Below are positions 1-10,028 of a stretch of 64,000 bases of DNA, one piece after another. Every line of letters starts with the position of its first letter. The stretch's first letter is position 1. A model generated the notes under the pieces. That model made no database searches, was not told the origin of the DNA, and worked only from the letters and a program-made list of their open reading frames with translations. Location: positions 6,324,001 through 6,388,000 of the forward strand of contig OY744468.1 in assembly GCA_963556145.1 (NCBI GenBank), in the 5' to 3' direction. The position numbers were made by a program, and so were the translations under genes. Source of the DNA: Hygrocybe punicea (lineage: Eukaryota; Basidiomycota; Agaricomycetes; Agaricales; Hygrophoraceae).

Positions 1-200
1 CCGAACAGCACCAGCAGCAGCGGCAGCGATGGCAACGGCAGCAGCAGTGGGAACGGCTGGAGCGGCAGCAGCAGCCGCAACGGCAATGGCAACATCAGCA
101 GCAGCAGCGATGGCAACGGCAGCAACAGCAGCAGCAGCGACGGCAACAGCAGCAGCAGCAGCAGCGGGAACGGCAGCAGCAGCGACGGCAACGGTGGTCA
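1..200. repeat. Imperfect GCA / GGCAAC microsatellite
   Basis: The plus strand is built from GCA, GCG and GGCAAC units and reads as a run of Ala, Thr and Gly codons from the ATG at 29. The frame leaves the repeat into unrelated sequence with no domain. I treat it as a microsatellite, not a gene. It touches the left edge, so it could also be the end of a low-complexity exon. Confidence 0.7.
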
Positions 201-230
201 TGAACCCAACCGTCAGGGTGGATCAGCGAC

Positions 231-400
231 GAGACGAGGGCAGGGAATCACCCTGCCCTCGTCATATCGTTATTATTATTTTTCTTTTGTATTATACATA
301 GTGAGACGAGGGCAAGGTGATTCCCTGCCCTCGTCGTATCATTATTTTTTTTATTTTGTACCTATTATATATAGTGAGATGAGGTCAGGAATATGACTCG
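231..400. repeat. Tandem about 72-bp hairpin units
   Basis: Two adjacent units each contain a hairpin. The first has the 13-bp stem GACGAGGGCAGGG at 233-245 pairing with 251-263. The second, at 305-335, has the same stem with one mismatch. A third, decayed unit starts near 376 (GAGATGAGGTCAGG). T-rich spacer follows each hairpin. The two loops are reverse complements of each other (AATCA and TGATT). Confidence 0.75.
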
Positions 401-424
401 CGTGTCACATGATTATTGAGACGC

Positions 425-492
425 GACATGTCACAAATGTGACGTAACGTTTGGACGGCCCAACGTGACATCACACTTTGTGACATGTGATC
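425..492. repeat. Imperfect palindrome with CRE-like TGACGTAA
   Basis: ACATGTCACAAATGTGACG near 427 pairs with CATCACACTTTGTGACATGT near 469-489, with one or two mismatches or single-base gaps, around a short GC-rich centre. The stem contains TGACGTAA and similar CRE/ATF-like words. It may be the core of a small foldback element. Confidence 0.55.
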
Positions 493-499
493 AACAAAC

Positions 500-1349
500 A
501 CGTTAAGTCACATGAACAAATAAGTACAAGCCCATCAAACACGGTTGAGATTTTCTCCTTACCTCACAACCACCACTACCACTTTTGATGACACTGCAGG
601 ATCCTTGGTTATTGTACCGGGCAACAACCAGAGATTCTGGAGTGTCATAGTCTTAACTGGTAGGTGATTTCCTCAGGCTTTGTTGCTCACGTCTGTTCAC
701 TTCACAGGACTACTTGATTATTGTGGTATGTTCTTCTTTTTCACCGTCAGGTATCTTCTTTGGTATGTTTGCATCCAGATGAGTGATTAATTTGTATTAC
801 CCCATTACTGACAGTATCTTTTGTTGAAGTTATCTGTTCAACTTGAATGAACATTGTGGCATCTCTGCGTGCCAACTGTTGGTGTCTGGTCCTCAGAAAT
901 GAGTGCTTGTCACTGTACAGGTCTTCAGGAATGAAAGGGCGGGTGAATCCCCCTGATTTCCTTGCTGGGCAACCTACTTGTAGTGGGCCTGGTGGCATCA
1001 TTGAAAGTTGACCAGGTAAGTCTCATTATTACTTTTAAGCCTTCCTTTAGTGACATTGAGACCAGGTAATATTGTTAGTTTAGTTGATTTCAGTATCCAT
1101 TTTTGGTTATTTGTTCGCAAAATTTTTGTTAGTATTTTCTTTGTCAGTTAGTCTTGATCAAGAAGGAGAAGAGCTCCTCCTTTGAGATCAAGACTGAATG
1201 GCGTTGGTGTCTTGCTTATTATCCTTTCAGAGGCATTTGTGACACAGTAGCAGTACTTGCGTTATGTTAAGCTGTCAATGTCTTAGAAGGAATTTATTGC
1301 ATTTTATCGGTGTAAACCCTAACCCTATGTCACAAGGTCAGCGGTATCA
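500..1349. other. Stretch with no recognised gene
   Basis: Only short open frames without recognisable domains occur here. I see no repeat or RNA gene. A doubled CCCTAA-like word at about 1315-1325 is too short to be telomeric. Confidence 0.5.
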
Positions 1350-2560
1350 TGGCTGGCCGTTATATCTCTGGCACTGGTCAATCCATGACCCACAACTAGC
1401 CAAAGACCCATTAGGAACAGCCAACCAATGTGCCATGACCAGCCAATGTATTCTGAGTGTTGGCCAATGCATATCATGTTGACAGCTGATGTAATTAGAG
1501 CTGTGGCCATCCCAATGGAGCTGGAGCTTTGGCCAACCCAGGTGCTATGGCCATGTCATATAACCAAAGCTTTGGCCAACCCATGTTCCATGGCTACACC
1601 CAGTACAGTCAGCCAATCCATGTCTCATGGCCAGCCAATAAACACACAGAGGTCAGCCAATCCATGTTCCATGGCCAGCCAAAATACCCAGACCATCGGC
1701 CAATCCATAGCCTAAATACCCAGACCTGTTGGCCAATCCATCTCCCATGGCCAGCCAAAATACCCAGACCATTCGGCCAACCCATGTTCCATGGCCAAGT
1801 GAAATACCGAGACTGGTCGGCCAATCCATGTTCCATGGCAAGCCGAAATACCCAGACCCATCGGCCAACCAATGTTGCATGGCCAACCAAGATACCCAGA
1901 CCGGTCAGCCAATCCACTTCCCATGGCCAGTGGAAATACCTAGCCCGGTCAGCCAATCCATGTTCCATGGCCAGCCAAAAGACCTAGCCCGGTTGGCCAA
2001 TCCATGAAAATACCCAGGGCAGTCGGCCAATCCATGTTCCATGGCCAGCCAAGATACCCAGCCCGGTTGGCCAATCCACCTCCCATGGCCAGCCAAAACA
2101 CCCAGACAAGTCGGCCAATCCATGTTCCATGGCCAGCCGAAATACCCAGACAGGTCGGCCAATCCAAGTTCCATGGCCAGCCAAGATACCCAGCCCAGTC
2201 GGCCAATCCACCTCCCATGGCCAGCCAAAATACCCAGACCCATCGGCCAATCCATGTTCCATGGCCAACCGAAATACCCAGACCGGTCGGCCAATCCACA
2301 TTCCATGGCCAGCCGAAACACCCAGACAAGTCAGCCAATCCATGTTCCATGGCCAGCCAAGATACCTAGCCCGGTCGGCCAATCCATGTTCCATGACCAG
2401 CCAAGATATCCAGACCGGTCGGCCAATCCATCTCCCATGGCCAGCCAATATATCCTTCTGCTTCGGCCAACCCATGCTTCTCCGAACATGGAACCCTCGG
2501 CCAAGCCATCTGCCCTGGAGAAAGATATTGGTCGGCCGAGATAAGCCAGCCCACTTGGAG
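1350..2560. repeat. 44-bp minisatellite with CCATGG core
   Basis: Many copies of a roughly 44-bp unit begin GGCCAATCCATGTTCCATGG, followed by CCAGCC and an AAGATACCCAGCCCGGT-like tail. Units are regular from about 1660 to 2440 and decayed outside that. Because 44 is not a multiple of 3 and the unit has few stops, several frames on both strands stay open for 100-210 codons and cycle through the same peptide words (SMASQDTQT, QSMFHGQPK, PIHLPWPAK). That pattern comes from the repeat and is not evidence for a protein. Confidence 0.9.
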
Positions 2561-3400
2561 TGGGAATTGTCCATCTCGGCTGACCCATGTATCATGGGAA
2601 AGATACGCTGAAAGGGCTCCATTCTGACTCCAATTCTGGTCCTGGATAGCTCAGGCTCAATTTGAGCAGCATTGGAACCAGTACATCAGAACCAGTTCTG
2701 GTTCCTGCATCCACACCCTTGTATTGTATCTTGGTTCAGTCTTCACTCCTTTTCATCTCTCTCAAACATATATTGTTATTGCTATTTATATGTCTAAAGT
2801 GGCTGTTATATTTTCTGCTGCCCTACTGGGGCTCCTTAGCCTTTTCTCTTTGGATCCCCATTAGGTTGGTACAGTTAGGTATTCCTTCTTGTATATATAT
2901 TCACCTTTGGATTCCCATAGTTCAAGTGATAGCCTTGACCTAAGGTTGCCTTAAAGAGTTTGCATACAGTCCTTCCACTTCTTGGTTCCCACATTATCTT
3001 TGCTTATCTGTAATCATAGCTGAGTGGGACCATGTTACTGAGTTGTCTTGATTGAAGCCAGAATTTCATGAACTCAGGTTTTCCCAATTTGTCTGCCCTC
3101 ACCTGGTTGGCTGGCCTTTCAGGTGCTTGTTGTACACATATGTAGAGTTGCATGGGGTGCAAGATCTTATTGTCACATTTTGTATATGTAACTTGACATG
3201 TTGTCTAGCCACATCAAGCAAGGTTTTTACCAACAAAGTTGGCACTTCCTCTAGTTTATTCCCACAATATATTGATTCTTATAAACTAGCACCTGATATC
3301 TAAGAACCTTTTGTCTCAATCTGAATTGCTCATAAATTCATAATATCACTGGGGTAGAGATATTTTAAAAGTTGTCTAATATAACATCACTATCAATTCA
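2561..3400. other. Stretch with no recognised gene
   Basis: AT-rich sequence with short hydrophobic open frames and no domain, repeat or RNA gene that I can support. Confidence 0.45.
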
Positions 3401-3600
3401 CTAGTGGGGTGTGGGCCATTGCTTTGCATGGCAGGTTACTTGTCTCTTTTTAGTAATGAGAGTATACAAATAATACAGTATTATTACCCTTCTATGATAA
3501 TAAATATTTGCGAAGTTATTGATATTTCCTTTATTATTACATACTGATGCTAGTCAGATACCATTCTGATACCATACTGCAATGATATTAATTGATTATA
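3401..3600 (-). mobile_element. Helitron 3'-end fragment
   Basis: CTAG at 3401-3404 is followed, reading inward, by the hairpin GCCATTGCTTTGCATGGC at 3415-3432. This is the same arrangement and spacing as the 3' end of the large Helitron at 49,111. Similarity continues weakly for about 150 bp into what corresponds to the end of the Helitron coding region, for example the words TACCATTCTGATACC and ATACAGTATTATTACC. On the minus strand the element ends CTAG next to T, as Helitrons do. I could not find the 5' end, so this is probably a truncated copy. Confidence 0.7.
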
Positions 3601-4229
3601 TCCTGTTCCTTCCAATTTGTCATGACCCTATATCAGATCCCAAATTGACATATTTCATATCAAGTTTGCAGTGTTCAAGTTGGCAGATATATAACTAACT
3701 ACCTTACTACTTTATTATTAGTCATAGTTACTCTGAAGATTTTACAGAATGTGTAGTAAGTATATCCAGAAATGCTAAGTATCTGAATTATTTGTCAGGT
3801 CAGGAACAACCTCCTGTGAGTACTGTAGAAATAATCCCATGCACAATGATACCAATTGCACTGCTATTGGAATCACTTTGATAAGATTGCTGGTTTTGAT
3901 GAGTACCAGAATCAACAATATGACTGGTTCAGCTTGTGTACACTGGCAATGCTGCAGATTAAATGAAGCTGGGAAATTGATGACGCAATGTTCTTGTCAA
4001 ACAGTTTGATGAGTATTGGACACCTGAACCATTTCCAGCACACATGATCAAGATAGGTGTGGCATGCATGCATGGAATTTATGGAACAGACAGTGTCTGT
4101 TGCACTGCAATGCTGCATACTGTGCCTGAGTCACTGGCCCAATGATTTGCTGAAAACCATTCAGCCTATTGTACCAGTATTGAGAATGTATTAAGTATGA
4201 TGTGCATTGCAAGGTTATATAGCAATAGT

Positions 4230-4810
4230 ACAGACCCATCCAATATACAGGTCATACTACTGTTTGTACAATGGCATTGCCCAGCATTGAAGCTAGAAGA
4301 CCATATTATACCTGGGAAGCTTGCTGAATGCTTTCTGATACATTGTTCTACCTGTTAAATGAGTAAGCACTGCTTGCATTGTTAATGATTTCAAAGTGCA
4401 TATTAAATATTGCTACATCACAGACACATCCAATGTGCTGTTCATACAGTGGTTTGTGCATTGGGAATGTCTCAGATGAAAACTGGAACACCTACTGAAC
4501 ACTTACCGAACACCTTTGGGGCTGTGTGACAAATAGTCACTGCCTGCATTGTCACTAATTCTAATGCACATTGTACATGCATCTACATTACAGATACATC
4601 CAATACGTTGTTCGTACAGATGTTTGTGCAAGGGGAATGCCCAAGATTAAGGCTGGGACACTGACCGAACACTTTACCAAACACATCGAACACATTTGGG
4701 CCTGTGTGACAAATAGTCACTGCTTGCATTGTCAATAATTCTAATGCACACAGTAGATATAGCTACATGACAGATACCACTGACATATTGTTCATTCATA
4801 CATGGTGCAT
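4230..4810. repeat. About 180-bp tandem repeat, three copies plus a partial one
   Basis: Units start with ACAGA(C/T)(A/C)CATCCAAT at 4230, 4420 and 4590, and with a diverged form at 4770. They share later words such as GTGTGACAAATAGTCACTGC and TTGCATTGTCAATAATTCTAATGC. Unit lengths are 190, 170 and 180 bp. There is no coding potential. Confidence 0.7.
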
Positions 4811-5398
4811 TGCATTACCAATGCATGTGATTATTATAAGAAACTGATTGCAATTGCAATACCAAAATGATATAACACTACCCATTTCCACATTGGCTGC
4901 TGTGATCCGGCTGCCTTATTGTTCTTGCTGAATCAGCAATGCTGATTGGGACAACAAATTCTCACACACAACTCCACCCAGTCACATGGTTTCATAATTA
5001 TTCCCAGGGCTTCAAAATTGTTCCCGCAGTTTTACAAAATTGTTCCCATGGCTTGGCAAATTAGAGTCTGACCCTGAGTTTGAGAATCCACCATATAGAA
5101 TGATTCCCTTATAGGGACTTGTAATATGTCCCATCATTCATGCCAAGGAATTGATACTGGATTAGAAAGATTTGCTCTCTCCCAAGTTGTGCTATAGGTT
5201 GCTATCATTTCACTCCAAAGCCAGATTTTATTACAGCTGCCATATTATAGTCATCTAGACAGCCTATATTTCTAAGTTTCCAAGATAGTCTCACAATTCT
5301 TGGTTAATTTTCTGTACTCTCAATATTGATAACTCCATATACAAAGGAACTTTTAATATTTCACAAATTATTTACACAATTAATATTAAGCATTTGAG

Positions 5399-5880
5399 GT
5401 GAGGAAGAAGGGGGAAGTGTGAAAGTGGGGAAAGTGAGGCAAGGGGAGGTGAGGAGTGAGAGGGAGGGGAAAAGTGAGGGGGGAGGGGGAAAGAGAGGGA
5501 GGGGGAAAGGGAGAGAGAAAGGGGAGGGGGAAAGGGACAAGGGAAGGGGAAGGGGAAGGGGAAGGGGCAAAGGGAAGGGGAAGGGAAAGGGGGGGAATGG
5601 GAAGGGAAAGGGGGGGAATGGGAAGGGAATGGGGGGGAATGGGAAGGGAAAGGGGGGGAATGGGAAGGGAAAGGGGGGGAATGGGAAGGGAAAGGGGGGG
5701 AAAGGGAAGGGAAAGGGGGGGAAAGGGAAAGTGAGAGGGAGGGGGAAGGGGGAAGGAGGGGGAAAGGGGGGAGGGAAAGGGAGGGGGAAGTGAGAGGGAA
5801 AGGGCAGGAGAGGGGGGAGGGAGAAGGAGGTGAGTGAGGGAGGGAGAAGGAGAGGGAGACGAGAGGGGAAGGGAGGGGAC
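5399..5880. repeat. 480-bp polypurine tract with G-run minisatellite
   Basis: The plus strand is almost pure A/G for about 480 bases, with scattered T and rare C. The centre, about 5570-5730, is a minisatellite of a roughly 22-bp unit containing GGGAAGGGAAAGGGGGGGAA. All plus frames read Gly/Lys/Arg/Glu and all minus frames Pro/Phe/Leu/Ser, so the long open frames here are composition artefacts. The tract could form G-quadruplexes on one strand or a triplex. Confidence 0.9.
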
Positions 5881-5883
5881 TTA

Positions 5884-6015
5884 CAGGGTGCCGTTGCTGC
5901 TGGCCCTGTTGCCGTTGCTGCTGCTGCCCCCATCACTGTGCCTCCATCGCCGTTGCTGCTGCTGTTGCTGCTACTGCTGCCACCGTTACCATTGCCGCTG
6001 CTGCCATCACGTTAA
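5884..6015. repeat. GCTGCT/GTTGCC-rich trinucleotide repeat
   Basis: Interrupted TGC, GTTGC and CCGTTG units lie directly against the polypurine tract. On the minus strand a GTAAGT splice-donor-like word sits at the junction (5879-5884), as it does in the two tandem units to the right. Confidence 0.65.
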
Positions 6016-6085
6016 CACCTGTGGGCATTGTTGTGCATCCTGTGGTGGCCTGGCATGTGTGGGCACTGTTATGGCCATGATATAG

Positions 6086-6521
6086 TTAGTAAAGTACATG
6101 AAAAACAACAAAATAACTTACTTTAGCAGTGGGGGTGGGTGCACCACCCGCCGCTGTGCCCCCCGTTGCTATTCCTGGCTCCTGTGGTTGGCTGGCATCG
6201 TGTGTGTTGGCGGTGCATGGGTGTGGGTGGAGGTGGGTGCAGGTGTGGAGGTGGGCACTGAGGTGGGGTTGCTGGGTGTCATTGGTCACCAGGCGTGGTC
6301 GTAGTTAGTAAAATATGTAAAAGAAGTAATAAAAAAAGCTTACCTGGGCAGCAGGGGTGCACCACCCACCACTGCACCCCCTGTTGCCATCCCCGGCTCC
6401 TGTGGTTGGCTGGTGTTGCGTGTGTTGGCGGTGCGTGGAGGTGGGCATGGAGGTGGGCATGGTGTGGTTGATGGGCGTCGTGGGTCATGGGCGTAGGCGC
6501 GGTTGTTTGGGCATTGGCGGG
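6086..6521 (-). repeat. 218-bp tandem duplication with exon/donor-like module
   Basis: The word TTAGTAAA(G/A)TA begins both units, at 6086 and 6304. On the minus strand each carries a short open block containing SQPQEPG(I/M)ATGG, then (A/V)(A/V)GGAP. The block is followed directly by GTAAGT (plus 6116-6121) or GTAAGC (plus 6338-6343), which look like splice donors. A third, decayed donor lies at 5879-5884. This may be a duplicated exon of a decayed low-complexity gene. The similar (G)GGTGGTG..CCC...GTAAGT modules in the foldback element at 19.6 and 20.7 kb suggest a shared repeat family. Confidence 0.55.
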
Positions 6522-6732
6522 GTCCGTCATTTGGCGTTTGGTGTGTGCATGTGGGTGGATCTGGGTGTTGTTGTATTGTTCGCGTTGTTTGGTTTGTTGG
6601 TTTGTTGATGATCATGTGATGCACTGAAATGGTCCGTGCACCAAACAAACCTATATAAACTCCCAAAACTCAGCTATCTATTTTGGGGCAGCGCCCCAAT
6701 TAAGTAGATATACAATAAATTAGATAATAGTA

Positions 6733-7552
6733 TTACAGCCGTTTTTAATGATCTTGGCAAATTTTGATTAAAAGAAATGATATGGACTTAGTGAAAATTT
6801 CTGTGCTCTACCTAGTATCTCATGAAATACTGCATGGATTAACATGGTTATAGAGGGAAAGTTATACTGTTTCTTAAGAGCCATCCACTTCTATAATTAC
6901 ATTTGGACAATATTTAGTATTTGGTGACTTGTAGATGAAACAAAAGGTAAACCAGTACTTTTTGACACCCAAAATGACATTGTCAAATTATGGCATCAAA
7001 TGAGCTCCTATGAAAAAGATTGTAGAGAGAAAATTGTTCACTTTTTCAAGGGCTAAAAGTACATATACCGTGTTTTTCTTTATTTTTGTCCTATGAGCTT
7101 GTAATAATGATTCTTGTGGCATTTCAAGCATAACATGGACAAACATAGCACAAATGAAATATTGCCTCAAAGGACAAAAATAAAGAAAAACACGGTATAT
7201 GTACTTTTAGCCCTTGAAAAAGTGAACAATTTTCTCTCTACAATCTTTTTCATAGGAGCTCATTTGATGCCATAATTTGACAATGTCATTTTGGGTGTCA
7301 AAAAGTACTGGTTTACCTTTTGTTTCATCTACAAGTCACCAAATACTAAATATTGTCCAAATGTAATTATAGAAGTGGATAGCTCTTAAGAAACAGTACA
7401 ACTTTCCCTCTATAACCATGTTAATCCATGCAGTATTTCATGAGATACTAGGTAGAGCACAGAAATTTTCACTAAGTCCATATCATTTCTTTTAATCAAA
7501 AATCTTCAAAAAGTGCCAAGATCATTACAAACGGCTGTAAAAACGGCTGTAA
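6733..7552. mobile_element. 820-bp foldback element (MITE-like)
   Basis: The left arm, 6733-7092, and right arm, 7171-7552, are near-perfect reverse complements about 360 bp long, separated by a 78-bp loop. The outer ends read TTACAGCCGTTTTTA and, on the right, TAAAAACGGCTGTAA. The last 12 bases of the right end are duplicated, at 7529-7540 and again ending at 7552. No coding capacity is seen and no clear target duplication could be assigned. Transcription across it would make a long hairpin RNA. Confidence 0.85.
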
Positions 7553-7562
7553 AATCTTTACT

Positions 7563-7880
7563 CTACAATTCCTAATGGATTCCGAATGGATTCAGAGTTG
7601 AGTCAAATGCAGAATAAATGCTAGGACTTTACTCGGAATTCCATAGGATTCCGAGTTGAGTCAAATGCAGAATAAATGCTAGGACTTTACTCGGAATTCC
7701 ATAGGATTCCTCGGATTCCTAGTATTCTGCTTGGATTCCACTCGGAATCAGCTGGGACTAGGAATGCACCAGGAATGAGTTTATAGTGATAATTCTAACA
7801 ATTTGGCTAGACTTGAAATTCACTCGGAATCCACTCAGAATCCTAGGAATCCGAGCATTCTGATCGGATTCCACTAGGAA
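7563..7880. repeat. GGAATTCC/GGAATCCGA-rich repeat cluster
   Basis: A 58-bp unit from GAGTTGAGTCAAATGCAGAA to CATAGGATTCC occurs twice in tandem (about 7595-7710). Many further GGAATTCC, CGGAATCC and GGATTCCG words surround it to 7880. It directly abuts the foldback element. Confidence 0.7.
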
Positions 7881-9840
7881 TGTGTGGCTCAGTGTAAAGT
7901 GCTCACAGTGTAAGGGCTCATAGTGGTCATATCACCCATTAGCTGTTGTATAATGTTCTCTAGCACTATGTAGTTAGGCATGTTTGCTATGGATGCTATG
8001 CCGCATCCTCCTGGAGTTCGACGTCTATGTCGCCGACTTCATCAGCCAGTGTCTCCCCACCCACCGCCGCATATCGCTATCGTTGTCCAGTCTGTCGGCC
8101 ACGTGTGGTTAGTGAACATCAAAGGAACTAGATTTGAGGTACGTACCTGGGCCAGTAAGCCACAGTGGGCACACCACCCTCCCTCATGTTCCTGCTGACT
8201 CAGAGTCGTCATCGTCGTTCAAGTTATCTGCGAGTGGGTCCAAGTTGTTGTATTCATTGTTGTCTTCTGAGTCCGAGTCATTGACATGATAAATGAAAGT
8301 TAAATCATGATGAATAAAACTTACTTTTGGGTCCTATGCCAGTGTGCTTAGTCCCTGGGCCTACTGGACCCACCGCGCATACCTGTAAAAAAACTGGACG
8401 TGGTGTTATGTGAATGTTTGTTTCACCGAGAATTACCGGAGTTGACTTTGTTCAGGTACCTTCTTGTTGTTCGTGGGTTTCTAATATCTAAATAACCTAT
8501 CAGGAAGGGGTTTGTAGGTATATGTACTGTATGAGTCAATAGAATGAAATAGTGAGGTCTCTTCAATTAAGAAGTGAGACTTTGAGTGGGTGTGGATGAT
8601 GGTTGATAAGCGTGATGTACTGAAATACTATATATTCACTACTGGAATATAAAATGTGGATTAATGAATACTGATAGCAATATTCACCAATTTAATATGA
8701 ATTGTTTTGGTTACAGGGCCTATTCAATCAAGAGTATCTCTGGGCATTATAATATCTGACTTAAATCCGAAGCTTCAAATGCACATTGGCTACTAGTTCA
8801 GGGATATCTTTAATACCTTTTGAATACTCTGTTTTGTTTAGGATGAAACCTTAACTTTAGAAATGTATCTAGCTGACCAAAGCTGACTAAAGCTGACTAA
8901 TGAACTGATTGGACAGAGTGAATTCTCCTTAATTGACAAGGGGGGAAATCCTACTGACTACTGGAATTTGGGGGCCCTATTTATACTGTTGGAGAATAAT
9001 GGGAGACTGAGAACAATGGGAAAGTGAGAACAATGGGACTGAGTCATGAGAACAATGGATGGCATCAAAGAGGCTGTGAAGAATGGGCTCTATCTCCATT
9101 TGAACAAAGGACTGCTCAGAGCAATAGACCTCCATTGTCTTTATGTAAGCCGACTATCACAATCACTCTCTGATGCATCCTATCTTATCATTATCTTATC
9201 ATCCTCTTGTTCACATCTTATCTAATCATTTCCCATTATCTAGCTGAACCGCTTTTGATCAATACAAGTAAACAAGATTTGTAATCAATCCATTACTGCT
9301 AATACAGGTAAGAATGCTAGTTGGGCTTGTCTCCTTGCACACGCAATACAGAGAAATATATAATAAATACTAATAAGTGGGGGATGTGCCTCTGTGCACC
9401 ATACATAGATGGCTAGGTCTGGGCATTGCTAGTGAAGCCATAATGAATGATATAAAGGTAAGCATATATGCTATTTGTGTCTGTTCACTAGCATGCGTAA
9501 TGTGGAAAGGCATAGAATGGGTACTAATGAGTGTAGGTGTGCATCTATAGTTTTGCACTTAAATATTTAAGTCTGTGGTCCAATGGTAAACCCATGATAT
9601 TACACCAAAAACCATTTGGGGTCATGACAGCGGTGTCCAATATCCTGGGACTTGATACTGACTAAGCGATCACTAAGCAACTCAGATGCGGGCATTGTTT
9701 TCATTGTTTTGCTGCAATGCCCAACTAAATAAATGCCAGAAAAATTGTCAGATGCTGTTGGCATGTTACACTACAAATGACACTGCAATGTCAAGGCTTT
9801 TTAGGCAGAAATAGAGTCAATATCAATAGATTTATTTATT
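7881..9840. other. Mostly featureless; possible decayed acidic exon at 8150-8340 (-)
   Basis: On the minus strand at 8150-8340 there is an acidic open block (NDSDSEDNNEYNNLDPLADN), then a stop, then GRVVCPLWLTGP running into a GTACGT donor. The GRVVCP word followed by a donor resembles the micro-gene exon in the foldback element at 19.6 kb, so this may be a relic of the same family. The rest contains no gene I can support. Confidence 0.3.
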
Positions 9841-10028
9841 GTATATTTTGGGCCAGTTGGCGGAACCCAAAAAAAAAGCTAGTCAGTCGGAAAACTGTTG
9901 TATCTCATTTAATACTCAAGCTATCCTCGAAATAACACCTGTTCCATAAATCCGACACCTGTCTGCATCATTCAATCTTCGACTGAGGGCAGAAATCGCA
10001 ATTTTCAGAATCTTGATTTTTCGGGATT

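Noticed and set aside
1310..1328. Telomere-like CCCTAA words
   Set aside because: Only two partial units in the middle of unrelated sequence.
1984..2622. 212-codon minus frame with repeated GYFGWPWNMDWPT
   Set aside because: It is one of several frames of the 44-bp minisatellite and has no start context or domain.
5361..5936. 191-codon minus frame rich in Pro/Phe
   Set aside because: It is a translation of the polypurine tract. All frames there are open because of base composition.
9565..9660. Possible tRNA-like A box (TGGTCCAATGGT)
   Set aside because: No matching B box, and no cloverleaf can be drawn.
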